Below are positions 8,627-16,927 of a stretch of 64,000 nucleotides of DNA, in pieces (position 1 is the stretch's first letter; every line of letters starts with the position of its first letter). Below the pieces are notes generated by a model, which saw nothing but the letters and a program-made list of their open reading frames with translations, made no database searches and was not told the origin of the DNA. Position numbers and translations under genes: made by a program. Origin of the DNA: Hymenobacter ginkgonis (GTDB lineage Bacteria; Bacteroidota; Bacteroidia; Cytophagales; Hymenobacteraceae); contig NZ_WQKZ01000003.1 of assembly GCF_009755225.1 (NCBI RefSeq), positions 992,001-1,056,000 on the forward strand. Direction: 5' to 3'.

Positions 8627-9517
8627 TTGCCTACCCACTCATTTTTATCCTCTTTGCAAAGTTCTACTAAAGGAGCCGCTGGGGTATTCCAGCAGGCATT
8701 TCCTGTACCCAGTAAGCCGGTCCGGCTTGGAGTACTGGAAAAACTCAACGTCAACGTAGTAGGGGGCGGGAAGCCAACCTTGCTTTTCTGCAATGGCTTC
8801 AACTGCAACCAGCACATCTGGAATTACCTTCGGCCTAGGCTGGCGGTGCACTACCACTTGGTATTCTTCGACCAAATGGGTACCGGCGACTCAGACTTGA
8901 CGGCCTACGAGGCGGAGAAATACAGCACCCTGGAGGCCTATGCGCAGGATGTCATCGAGGTGTGTGAAGCCTTGAGCCTGCACGATGTCGTGCTTATCGG
9001 GCATTCGGTGGGGGCTATGATTGGCTTGCTGGCGGCTAACCGGGCGCCGGCCTACTTCTCCAAAGTAGTGCTGATGGCCGTCTCACCTTGTTATATCAAC
9101 GAGCCCGGCTATTACGGGGGCTTTGAGCGCCAGGACCTGCTCGACTTGCTGGCCGCGATGGACGACAATTACCAGAGTTGGGCCAGCACGTTTGCCACTA
9201 TGCTCATGGGGCAAGACCAACCGGCTGCGCTAGGTTATGAGTTGGCGGGCTATTTCTGCCAGGCGGACCCCACGATCGCCCGGCGGTTTGCCCGCCTCTC
9301 CTTCCTGGCCGACAACCGCGCCGACGTAGCTCAGCTGCCGCTGCCGGCGCTGCTGCTGCAGTGCCGGGAAGACGTTGCCGTGCCGGATGAGGTAACAGCT
9401 TACCTGCAGGCCCAACTGCCCCAGGCTACCCTGATTACACTAAACACCACGGGGCATTGTCCTCATTTAAGTGCGCCGTTGGAAGTGCTGGCGGCGCTCC
9501 AAGAATTTCTGGCCTAA
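8627..9517 (+). CDS. RsbQ-like alpha/beta hydrolase
   Basis: About 265 residues of clear RsbQ/KAI2/D14-type hydrolase fold. Visible landmarks: FCNGFNCNQHIW (oxyanion region), FDQMGTGDSDL, nucleophile elbow GHSVGAMIG, SPCYINEPGYYGGF, acid in LLLQCREDVAVP and catalytic His in TTGHCPH. RsbQ in Bacillus works with the PAS phosphatase RsbP in energy-stress signalling; no RsbP gene is next to it here. The start is uncertain: the frame has no ATG or GTG before the conserved VLEKLNVNVVGGG segment and only a TTG at 8627, which would add about 38 residues absent from homologues. The true start codon may be lost or non-standard. Confidence 0.85.
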   Translation: MPTHSFLSSLQSSTKGAAGVFQQAFPVPSKPVRLGVLEKLNVNVVGGGKPTLLFCNGFNCNQHIWNYLRPRLAVHYHLVFFDQMGTGDSDLTAYEAEKYSTLEAYAQDVIEVCEALSLHDVVLIGHSVGAMIGLLAANRAPAYFSKVVLMAVSPCYINEPGYYGGFERQDLLDLLAAMDDNYQSWASTFATMLMGQDQPAALGYELAGYFCQADPTIARRFARLSFLADNRADVAQLPLPALLLQCREDVAVPDEVTAYLQAQLPQATLITLNTTGHCPHLSAPLEVLAALQEFLA

Positions 9518-9580
9518 GCAGCTCCTTAGTAGAAAATCTTGCAATGCCAGGTTTTTTTTTCGAGCGTACTTTCCAGCAGA

Positions 9581-9666
9581 ATAGGCAGGACAAAGGGTGG
9601 CAGAAAGGTTAAAAAAAGGCGTTTACTTGCCCTTTTTTTAACCTTTCTGCCACCCTTTCTGCCTAT
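9581..9666. terminator. Very long hairpin between convergent genes
   Basis: Arms of 28 bp (9592-9619 with 9631-9658) pair perfectly, and a further 8 bp (9581-9588 with 9659-9666) pair after a 3-nt bulge (GAC), giving 36 bp around an 11-nt loop. It lies between the RsbQ-like gene (+) and the dead fbp gene (-). Internal A7/T7 runs sit in the stem. Probably a bidirectional terminator or a mobile hairpin repeat. Confidence 0.7.
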
Positions 9667-9819
9667 AAAAAGTGCTCATAATGCGTTTAAAAGCACTAAT
9701 TAATTTGATTTTCTGTGCCGGGTGGCGCGGCCTTTTTTTATGCCCACCCAGTAGTAAGCGACACTTAATGAGCGGTTTGCCGATATAAGTCGTGGCCAGT
9801 GTGAAGATGCTAATTACGC

Positions 9820-10522
9820 CTATTTGGCTGCCCATGTCTGCAACTCGGCTACCAACTCGGCCGAGCCTACGAAAAGGGGCGCGCGCTGGTGCAACTCAGT
9901 GGTTGGGGGCACATCGAGGACGTTGGCGGTCCCGGTCACGGCGGCCCCGCCAGCTTGCTCGATGAGGTAGGTGAGGGGGGTAGCATTCGTAGGGCAAACG
10001 CAGCTTGCTAGTGGGCTTAGCCACGGTAGGGGGGTAGAGGTAGATGCCGCCCATGAAGAGGTTGCGGTGGTACTCGGCTGCGCAGGCGAGCTCACTACAA
10101 AGCGGCCCGAATAGCGGCGCTTTTTGCACGTGGTGAGAAAATTGCGTACAAACTCGGGGTAATCGAACCTATTACCCTCATTATAACAGAATACTGTTTT
10201 GCCGTGCCCGTTTGAATAATCTCTTCCTCCTCCGAAAGAATGGCGCAGCACTCGCCGCCATTGGTGAGGGCACGGATGAAGCGGATGTTGGCTTCCACAT
10301 CGAGGCGCTGCTGAGCTTCGCCCTGCCTGCACATTCACTGTGTCCGCGGTTGAGGCCAGCGCGGTTGATGTCGTGGTTGATTATTTTGCTAGCTAAGGCT
10401 AGGTCGCGCAGCTGCTGCGAGAGCTCGCCGGTAGCATACGGAAACTCGGTCTGCTTGCGCATAATGTAACGCTTGAGGGTGGTGCCGACGGGCGTGGCCA
10501 ATTGCTCTTGGGTGAGGGTTAT
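9820..10522 (-). pseudogene. fbp: Class I fructose-1,6-bisphosphatase, decayed
   Basis: Pieces of a class I FBPase are recognisable in three frames. N-terminal part: MRKQTEFPYATGELSQQL, ALASKIIN; middle: GEAQQRLDVEANIRFIRALT, AILSEEEEIIQTG; C-terminal part: [53 protein letters not shown]. The expected first codon reads ATA, there are several frameshifts, and the whole remnant is about 700 bp against about 1 kb for an intact gene; the central DPLDGSSN active-site region is missing. Not functional. An intact copy may exist elsewhere; loss would matter for gluconeogenesis from glycerol handled by the neighbouring glp genes. Confidence 0.88.
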
Positions 10523-10596
10523 GGGTAGGTTTTAATAAGTAAACTCAAGCTGTGAGGATAAATCACGGCTTGGGTTACTCACTGTAAATTAATTGC

Positions 10597-11369
10597 TTAA
10601 AAAAACGTTGCCGCTATCTGAAGCGCGCCGTAATTATTTTCAGGGTTCCAGAGGGCGGTGGCCGCCACGGGTGCTTCGTAGGTGACTAGCTTCAGGGTCT
10701 TGGCGTATATACCGCTGAGGTTGGTGAAATTGGGATGGTTGGAGTAAAAGCTTTGCTCACACTCGAAGGCAAATGCCCTGCCCGCAATTAGCCGCAGCGA
10801 CGCGTTGCCCTTTTGCCACACCGGATATTCGAGCTGCACGTAGTTGGGAAAAGGTGCTTTTGATGCGCCCATCGGCCTCCGTGTAACAGTCGCGGCCTAG
10901 CAAAATGGTGCTCTACGAAGCCTGCAGCTGAATTTTATCGCTCAACGTGTAGGCCACTGCCAGGTCCGCGAAGTGCCGACGCGGTCGTAGGAAAAAATAT
11001 TAGCGTCCGGGTAGCTCGAAAAGTTGTTAATATCCCAAAGGGCAAGCAGAAATCGTCCTTTCGAATAACTAGCATAATAATCGAATTCCTTGTACTCACC
11101 CGTGAAACCCGACCCACCCCAGAGACCGGTGCTGAAGTGCTCGTTGCGGGTGGTGTAGTGCAGGTCGGCGGCGATCAAGGCGGCATTCGTCACCTTGAAG
11201 CCGCGCCAGAGGTGCATGTTTTTCAGCGTCACATTCAGGTCAATGGTCTGGTAGCGCATGTCCGTCGAGTCGGGCACGAGGCCGGCCACGCTGGCCTGAG
11301 CCTGGGCGCGGGACGGGCAAAACAAGCCCAGGAGGCTGACAAGTGCCAGCCAGAAGTACTTATTTTCAT
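10597..11369 (-). pseudogene. Outer-membrane beta-barrel-like protein, decayed
   Basis: Two reading-frame pieces: the N-terminal part contains MRYQTIDLNVTLKNMHLWRG, GLWGGSGFTGEYKEFDYY and LLALWDINNFSSYPD; the C-terminal part contains NYVQLEYPVWQKGNASL and ALWNPENNYGALQIAATFF. Alternating beta-barrel strands ending in Phe fit an outer-membrane protein. Next to the ATG at 11369 the signal peptide is out of frame: restoring one A in the A-run after ATG would give MKNKYFWLALVSLLGLF leading to ...RAQAQA. A second disruption lies near 10870-10945. Family unnamed by me. Confidence 0.75.
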
Positions 11370-11412
11370 GATTTTACCTGGTGGGGCTGGAGGAAATTTC
11401 TGCCTTAACGCA

Positions 11413-11518
11413 CGCCTTTTGTCATTGCGAGCGCCGCTATGCAATCGCATTAGCAGGTTATCAATCGATTATTGTGCGCGTGTAATTTCTCCGCGGCGCT
11501 CGCAATGACAAGAGGCGC
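11413..11518. repeat. Dispersed palindromic repeat, copy 1
   Basis: Arms 11420-11436 and 11493-11510 (TGTCATTGCGAGCGCCGC and complement) form a near-perfect inverted repeat, with pairing continuing outward through GCCTT/AAGGC with a mismatch. The inner part carries GCAATCGCA. A related element occurs at 53253-53340. This TCATTGCGAGCG palindrome type is known as a scattered repeat in several bacterial genomes. Confidence 0.75.
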
Positions 11519-11533
11519 AGGCGATGTAGCAGC

Positions 11534-12262
11534 TTAAGCTAACTGCACGAAAAGCAGCGCCGCCAGCGCCGCCCCAGCCAGTGGCCCAAGCACCGGAATC
11601 CAGGCGTAGGACCACTCGCTCGGCCCCTTGTCGCGCAGTGGCAATAGGGCGTGCATGATGCGCGGCGCCAAGTCCCGTGCCGGGTTGATAGCGTAGCCGG
11701 TGGTGCCGCCCAGTGCCAGCCCGATTACCCATACTAGCAAGGCTACCGGTAGCGCGCCAACCGAGCCGAGGCCGATGGCCGCGTGCGTAGCCGTCATTTC
11801 GGCCCCGGCAATGTAGAAGATAGTGAGCATCAGCACTAGCGTGCCAATTACCTCATTGATAAAGTTGTTTGCATGGTTGCGAATGGCCGGCCCGGTGCAA
11901 AACACGGCCAGCTTTAAGCCCGGCTCGGGGGTACGGTCGAAGTGGTCTTTATATAATAGCCAAACCAAGAAGGCCCCCAACGCACCGCCTAGCATTTGGG
12001 CCGCCACGTAGCTGGGTACCAGCGCCCAGGAGAATTTTCCGGCTAGTGCTAGACCTAGCGTCACGGCTGGGTTTAGGTGCGCGCCACTCACGGGGCCAGC
12101 TAGTACCACGCCCACATATACAGCTAGTGCCCAAGCTGTCGTAATCGCTATCCAACCCCCGTTATGACCTTTGGTATCCTTCAAAATCACGTTGGCCACG
12201 ACGCCGTCGCCCAACAAAATTAGCACTGCTGTGCCGATAAACTCCGCGATAAAAGGGCTCAT
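11534..12262 (-). CDS. glpF: Glycerol facilitator (aquaglyceroporin)
   Basis: 242 residues, six membrane spans and two half-helices with the NPA boxes GAHLNPAVT and GYAINPARD. The Asp right after NPAR is the hallmark of glycerol-conducting members rather than water-only aquaporins. Mediates facilitated glycerol entry through the inner membrane. Its ATG overlaps the glpK stop by one base (TAATG), so it is translationally coupled to the kinase that traps glycerol as glycerol-3-phosphate. Confidence 0.93.
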   Translation of the reverse strand: MSPFIAEFIGTAVLILLGDGVVANVILKDTKGHNGGWIAITTAWALAVYVGVVLAGPVSGAHLNPAVTLGLALAGKFSWALVPSYVAAQMLGGALGAFLVWLLYKDHFDRTPEPGLKLAVFCTGPAIRNHANNFINEVIGTLVLMLTIFYIAGAEMTATHAAIGLGSVGALPVALLVWVIGLALGGTTGYAINPARDLAPRIMHALLPLRDKGPSEWSYAWIPVLGPLAGAALAALLFVQLA

Positions 12263-13791
12263 TAAACTACGGCTTTTTCAGCTGAAACCTTGGCCGGAGC
12301 ACCCTTTGCCCATACTTGCAGGGCGCGCACGGCGCGGTGCCAATCGGCAATACCGGCTTCGAGGCCTTCGCGGTCGGCATTGGGCACGTACGAACTGTCG
12401 CCCTGCGCTAGGCTCTTGATTTCGGCCACGTCTTTCCAGTAACTTACGGCCAGACCAGCGAGGTAGGCCGCGCCAAGAGCCGTAGTTTCGGCCATACTGG
12501 GGCGCACGACTTTGGTATGCAGCACATCGGCCTGAAACTGCATTAGCAGCTTGTTCACCGTGGCGCCGCCATCTACGCGCAGCTCCGCTATGGCGAGGTC
12601 CGAATCGGCCTCCATCGCCTTCAGTACATCCATAGTTTGGTAAGCAATCGCTTCGACGGCAGCGCGGGCAATGTGGGCCGCCTTTGTAGCCCGCGACATC
12701 CCGAAGAGGGTGCCCCGCGCGTAGGGGTCCCAGTAGGGCGCACCCAGCCCGGCAAAGGCCGGTACGAAATATACGCCGCCATTGTCGTCAACCTGCGTGG
12801 CTAACTGCTCGATTTCGCTCGAAGTCTTGATAATGCCTAAGTTGTCGCGTAGCCACTGCACCACCGCCCCGGCGATAAAGATGCTGCCCTCCAGCGCGTA
12901 GCACACCTTGCCATTAAGCTGCCAACCGATGGTAGTCAATAGGTTATGTTGCGACAGTTTTGGCGTTTCGCCAATGTTCATCAGCATAAAGCAGCCCGTA
13001 CCGTAGGTGCTTTTTACCATGCCCGGCTGGGTGCACATCTGCCCAAAGAGGGCAGCTTGCTGGTCGCCGGCGATGCCAGCAATCGGAATTTTGCTGGCGA
13101 ATAGCGTGGTTTTGGTTTCGCCGTACACCTCGCTCGACTGCTTTACCGTGGGTAGCATGCTGCGTGGAATGTCGAAAAGGGCCAGTAATTCGTCATCCCA
13201 AACCAAGGTGTGAATGTTGAAGAGCATCGTCCGCGAGGCGTTCGATACGTCCGTCACGTGCAATTCGCCTTGGGTGAAATTCCAAACCAGCCAGCTGTCT
13301 ACCGTGCCGAATGCCAATTCGCCTGCCTCGGCTTGCTCGCGAGCCTTGGCCACGTTGTCCAAAATCCAGCGCACCTTACTCGCTGAAAAATAAGCGTCTA
13401 ACAGCAAGCCGGTTTTGGCACGAATCATCTCCTCGTGCCCATCTTCATGCAGCTGGGCGCAGTACTCGGCCGTGCGCCGGTCTTGCCACACGATGGCGTT
13501 GTAGACCGGCGCGCCGGTTTTGCGGTTCCACACCACCACCGTTTCGCGCTGGTTGGTGATGCCGATGGCCGCGATATTGCTGCCGTTGTGGCCCACCTTC
13601 ACCGTCGCCTCGGCGGCTACGCCAGCCTGGCTCGACCAAATTTCGCGCGGGTCGTGCTCTACCCAGCCCGGCTTCGGAAAAATCTGGGTAAACTCCTTCT
13701 GCGCTTGGGCCACAATCTGCCCTTTTTGGTCGAAGAGAATAGCGCGGGAACTGGTCGTGCCCTGGTCGAGAGCGAGGATGAATTGCTGCAT
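12262..13791 (-). CDS. glpK: Glycerol kinase
   Basis: 509 residues, normal length for the FGGY kinase GlpK. Visible: N-terminal phosphate loop [29 protein letters not shown], the [13 protein letters not shown] stretch, [13 protein letters not shown] and the C-terminal [15 protein letters not shown] and [12 protein letters not shown]. Catalyses glycerol + ATP to sn-glycerol-3-phosphate. Middle gene of glpD-glpK-glpF; 149 nt separate it from glpD. Confidence 0.97.
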   Translation of the reverse strand: MQQFILALDQGTTSSRAILFDQKGQIVAQAQKEFTQIFPKPGWVEHDPREIWSSQAGVAAEATVKVGHNGSNIAAIGITNQRETVVVWNRKTGAPVYNAIVWQDRRTAEYCAQLHEDGHEEMIRAKTGLLLDAYFSASKVRWILDNVAKAREQAEAGELAFGTVDSWLVWNFTQGELHVTDVSNASRTMLFNIHTLVWDDELLALFDIPRSMLPTVKQSSEVYGETKTTLFASKIPIAGIAGDQQAALFGQMCTQPGMVKSTYGTGCFMLMNIGETPKLSQHNLLTTIGWQLNGKVCYALEGSIFIAGAVVQWLRDNLGIIKTSSEIEQLATQVDDNGGVYFVPAFAGLGAPYWDPYARGTLFGMSRATKAAHIARAAVEAIAYQTMDVLKAMEADSDLAIAELRVDGGATVNKLLMQFQADVLHTKVVRPSMAETTALGAAYLAGLAVSYWKDVAEIKSLAQGDSSYVPNADREGLEAGIADWHRAVRALQVWAKGAPAKVSAEKAVV

Positions 13792-13940
13792 GGGAAGCAG
13801 TTTTTAAGGGTGGGAAAAATAAAACAGGCTGCTGCCAAAAGTAAACAAGCCCTATCCGGCTTAGCAGCAAGTGCCAAAAGCCAGTAATAGCAGCCACTAA
13901 GTGGTTGGTAAGTAGTTAGTACTTGAACAGTATGCTGCCG

Positions 13941-15560
13941 CTAGGCCGCTTGAAGCGTAGGCTGCGCTTGCAGCAGGTAGTTCTGAGCCGTTTTGGTAAA
14001 CCCAGCTACCTGCGCTTGCTGCCAAGCATAGTCGTGGTCTAACTCCTGGGCTAGCAGCGCGGCCACCGTGGGGGCCATCCGAATAGCTGCTTCCGCATCC
14101 AGAAATAGCACCCGTACACGGCGGGCAAGCACGTCTTCCACCGTGCGGGCCATCTCGTAGCGGGCGGCCCACACCACTTCGGCTTGGAGAAACTCGAGTG
14201 TATTGTCCAGCTTTTCGCCTAGGGCGGGCTGCTGCTTAATCAGGTCGTGCAGGGCGGGCTGGTCGCTGCCGTACACGTAGAGGTGGTTGCGGCGGTCGTC
14301 GTCGCTGGTGGCCAGCGCGCCGTGGATGGCCAGGTTAATCGTTTGGCTTTCCGCTTTCGGTAATTTTCCCAGGCTAATAGCCTTATTTACTGTGTCTTGC
14401 CCCATGCGGCGGTAAGTCGTCCACTTGCCACCCGTAATGGTGATGAGACCCGCATCGGACACCAGAATCTTGTGGCTGCGTGAGATTTCCTTGGTTTTTG
14501 CCGAACCGTCTTGCGGCGCGGCCAGGGGCCGCAGGCCGGCAAACACGCTCAGTGCGTCGCTTCGCTTGGGAGCGCGGGCGAGGTAGCGGCCAGCCGTGCG
14601 CAAGATGAAGTTGATTTCCGCTTCCAGCGCTTTGGGCTCCTCGCTGTACTCGTTTAGGGGCGTGTCGGTGGTGCCGAGGATGACGCGCTCGTGCCATGGC
14701 ACGGCGAAAAGCACGCGCCCATCGTCCGTCTTGGGAATCATAATTGCGTCATTGCCCGGCAAAAAAGACTTGTCGAGCACGATGTGCACGCCTTGGCTAG
14801 GCCGCACCAATTTTTTGGTGCCAGGTTTATCCATTTGCAGAATCTCGTCTACAAAGATACCGGTAGCATTTACGACTGCTTTCGCTTTTATTTCATATAA
14901 TTTCCCTGTTTCATTGTCTACGGCTTTTACGCCTGCCACTTGGCCTTGGGCATCTTTCAAAATGCCTTGTACCGCGCAGTGGTTGAGCAGCGTGCCGCCC
15001 AACTCAACGGCCGTTTGGGCAAGGTTGATGGCTAAGCGTGCGTCGTCAAACTGCCCATCCTGGTAGACCACGCCGCCGTGCAGGCCCTCTTGCTTGATGT
15101 TGCCCAGGCGCTCAATAGTCTCCTGCTTGCTGATATGCGACGCAGCACCGAGGCTTAGCTTACCCGACATTAGGTCGTATATCTTCATGCCTAGGGTGTA
15201 GTATGGGCCGCCCCACCACTCATAATTAGGAATAATAAATGATTGATTTTTAACTAAGTGAGGAGCGTTTTTTAACAATAGACCACGCTCGTACAACGCC
15301 TCACGCACTAGGCCGATGTCGCCCTGCGCTAGGTAGCGTACGCCGCCGTGCACTAGTTTGGTAGCGCGGCTGCTCGTGCCTTTAGCAAAATCAGTTTGCT
15401 CAAGGAGCAACGTTTTGTAACCCCGGCTAAGGCCGTCGATGGCTACGCCTAGGCCCGTCGCGCCGCCACCAATTACGATTAAATCCCAAATGGGCTGGTT
15501 GGTTAACTGGTCTATAAGGGTAGGCCGGTGAAAAGTGGCTGTTTTCATCACGTTTCGCAT
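13941..15560 (-). CDS. glpD: Glycerol-3-phosphate dehydrogenase (FAD-dependent)
   Basis: 539 residues. The N-terminal dinucleotide fold is clear (DLIVIGGGATGLGVAIDGLS then EQTDFAKGTSSRATKLVHGG), with TGGKWTTYRRMG in the centre and a C-terminal DAO_C helical domain (ARYEMARTVEDVLARR). Oxidises glycerol-3-phosphate to dihydroxyacetone phosphate, feeding electrons to quinone at the membrane. Two in-frame ATGs compete (15560 and 15548); either is possible. First gene of the glp operon with its own promoter at 15595-15623. Confidence 0.96.
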   Translation of the reverse strand: MRNVMKTATFHRPTLIDQLTNQPIWDLIVIGGGATGLGVAIDGLSRGYKTLLLEQTDFAKGTSSRATKLVHGGVRYLAQGDIGLVREALYERGLLLKNAPHLVKNQSFIIPNYEWWGGPYYTLGMKIYDLMSGKLSLGAASHISKQETIERLGNIKQEGLHGGVVYQDGQFDDARLAINLAQTAVELGGTLLNHCAVQGILKDAQGQVAGVKAVDNETGKLYEIKAKAVVNATGIFVDEILQMDKPGTKKLVRPSQGVHIVLDKSFLPGNDAIMIPKTDDGRVLFAVPWHERVILGTTDTPLNEYSEEPKALEAEINFILRTAGRYLARAPKRSDALSVFAGLRPLAAPQDGSAKTKEISRSHKILVSDAGLITITGGKWTTYRRMGQDTVNKAISLGKLPKAESQTINLAIHGALATSDDDRRNHLYVYGSDQPALHDLIKQQPALGEKLDNTLEFLQAEVVWAARYEMARTVEDVLARRVRVLFLDAEAAIRMAPTVAALLAQELDHDYAWQQAQVAGFTKTAQNYLLQAQPTLQAA

Positions 15561-15594
15561 GATTTCGATTCTAGTAGTCGATAAGCTTTCTTAA

Positions 15595-15623
15595 CAAAGT
15601 AAAAGTAATAAAGTGAAACAAAA
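15595..15623 (-). promoter_or_regulatory. glpD promoter, Bacteroidota type
   Basis: Read on the minus strand: -33 TTTTG (15623-15619), a 17-nt spacer, -7 TACTTTG (15601-15595), close to the TTTG/TAnnTTTG consensus. It lies 35 nt upstream of the glpD ATG. The spacer contains TTTCACTT, one of the proposed GlpR boxes. Confidence 0.65.
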
Positions 15624-15637
15624 GAAAGCAAGTGAAA
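15611..15637. promoter_or_regulatory. Putative DeoR/GlpR-type operator direct repeats
   Basis: AAGTGAAA occurs at 15611-15618 and again at 15630-15637, 19 bp apart, roughly two helical turns, with a related AAAGAAAG between. DeoR-family repressors commonly bind direct TGAAA-type repeats. The first copy sits inside the glpD promoter spacer, so binding would block transcription. Inference from pattern only. Confidence 0.45.
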
Positions 15638-15815
15638 GAATAAAAATAGTGAATGGCTGCTTGCCCCTAGAGGTTTATCAACTGTTATACAAAGAGTTAT
15701 GTTAAATAGTATATCGTTATCAGCTTTATGAAAAACGTTAGAAATTACGTTTGCTTTCGTTTTTTGACGGGTTATTGCAGATGTTAGGCTGTGTACCTGC
15801 TTTCACCAAAGGCTC

Positions 15816-15823
15816 TACTTTTG
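15816..15823 (+). promoter_or_regulatory. Possible -7 element of the glpR-like gene
   Basis: TACTTTTG matches TAnnTTTG exactly but ends only 4 nt before the ATG at 15828, implying a leaderless or nearly leaderless mRNA; no clear -33 TTTG is present at the right distance. CTTTCACC at 15800-15807 resembles the proposed operator and would allow autoregulation. Confidence 0.35.
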
Positions 15824-15827
15824 CTCT

Positions 15828-16592
15828 ATGAATGCCAGCGTGAAAAGACACCAACTCATCTTGCAACAGCTCCAAGCCTATAAGCACGTTGAAGTGCCCG
15901 AACTATGCGAGGCCCTACATGTATCGGCCGTGACGGTGCGCAAGGATTTGAAGTTGCTGGAAGAGAAGGGATTACTGTTTCGTACGCACGGCGGGGCATC
16001 GTTAGAGAGCCCGTATATCAAGGACCGGCCCGTCAACGAGAAGGAGCAGTTGGCCGTGGGTGAGAAGGCCGATATTGCGACGGTTGCGGCGCAGCTAATT
16101 CAGGCGCAGGAGTCGGTTATCATTGCTTCGGGCACTACCATGTTGGCGTTGGCCCGCGCCATTCCGACACAACTGCCGCTCACGGTGATTACCTCGGCGC
16201 TGAATGTAGGCCTGGAACTGCTGAAGCACCCGGAAATTGAAGTGTTGCAGCTCGGCGGCTACCTACGGCACAGTTCCTCTTCGGTGACGGGGCCACACGC
16301 CGAGCAGGTATTAGCCGAAATTGCGTGCAGCAAGTTGTTTCTGGGTGTAGATGGCATCGACCTGGATTTTGGCCTGACCACTACCAACATCGCGGAAGCG
16401 CGGCTCAACCAGCAGATGATGCGCACGGCCCAGCAAACTATCGTGCTGGCCGACTCATCAAAATTTGGCAAGCGAGGTTTTGGACGCATTTGCGGCTTGG
16501 AGCAAGTGGCCCACATCATTACCGACCAAGGGATAGCGCCTGCCGACAGCCGAAAAATAAAGGAGCTGGGCATATCGCTAACCATCGTTTAG
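15828..16592 (+). CDS. glpR: DeoR-family repressor of the glycerol regulon (GlpR-like)
   Basis: 254 residues. N-terminal DeoR helix-turn-helix: RHQLILQQLQAY, VPELCEALHVSAVTVRKDLKLLEEKGL, RTHGGA. C-terminal sugar-phosphate sensing domain: ASGTTMLALARAI, FLGVDGIDLDFGLTTTNIAEA, VLADSSKFGKRGF. Divergent from glpD with a 267-bp shared upstream region containing repeated TGAAA boxes, which supports control of glpDKF with glycerol-3-phosphate as the likely effector. Family assignment is firm; the specific regulon is inferred from position. Confidence 0.88.
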   Translation: MNASVKRHQLILQQLQAYKHVEVPELCEALHVSAVTVRKDLKLLEEKGLLFRTHGGASLESPYIKDRPVNEKEQLAVGEKADIATVAAQLIQAQESVIIASGTTMLALARAIPTQLPLTVITSALNVGLELLKHPEIEVLQLGGYLRHSSSSVTGPHAEQVLAEIACSKLFLGVDGIDLDFGLTTTNIAEARLNQQMMRTAQQTIVLADSSKFGKRGFGRICGLEQVAHIITDQGIAPADSRKIKELGISLTIV

Positions 16593-16927
16593 GGAAGAAT
16601 TAAGCTTCATTTCCTGAACTATGACCCTGCTCCAATAAGGAGGTAGTAAGGCAGCGCCATCAAGGGCGCGCATTATTACCTGGTAAATACCTGCTTATCT
16701 TGTTCAGCTAGGTGCCGCTGGCTGAGCTAGCCACTGGGGAAGTAGGTTTCGTTTGGCCTTTGGGCACTGGCCTGCGGCATAGCACTAGAGTATTGCCACG
16801 AAGTCGTTGGAATTCGTTGTAGATAAAGGCCTACCCCCTGCCTACCCTAGCAGGTCATTGCGTATGCCTCAAGGCCGCCCTTTTTTCTAGATATATTCCG
16901 CTACTGCCAGCTCGTGAGTAGCCTATT
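16593..16927. other. Intergenic, nothing assigned
   Basis: 335 nt between the glpR-like gene and the convergent broken glucoamylase gene. No open frame of note. Contains CCTACCCCC at about 16829 (see the over-represented 9-mer). No clear terminator hairpin found. Confidence 0.5.

Noticed and set aside
8488..8670. 60-codon hydrophobic frame with GTG start (+)
   Set aside because: It contains the AT-rich inverted repeat, overlaps the hydrolase frame and has no family resemblance; hydrophobicity follows from AT-rich DNA.
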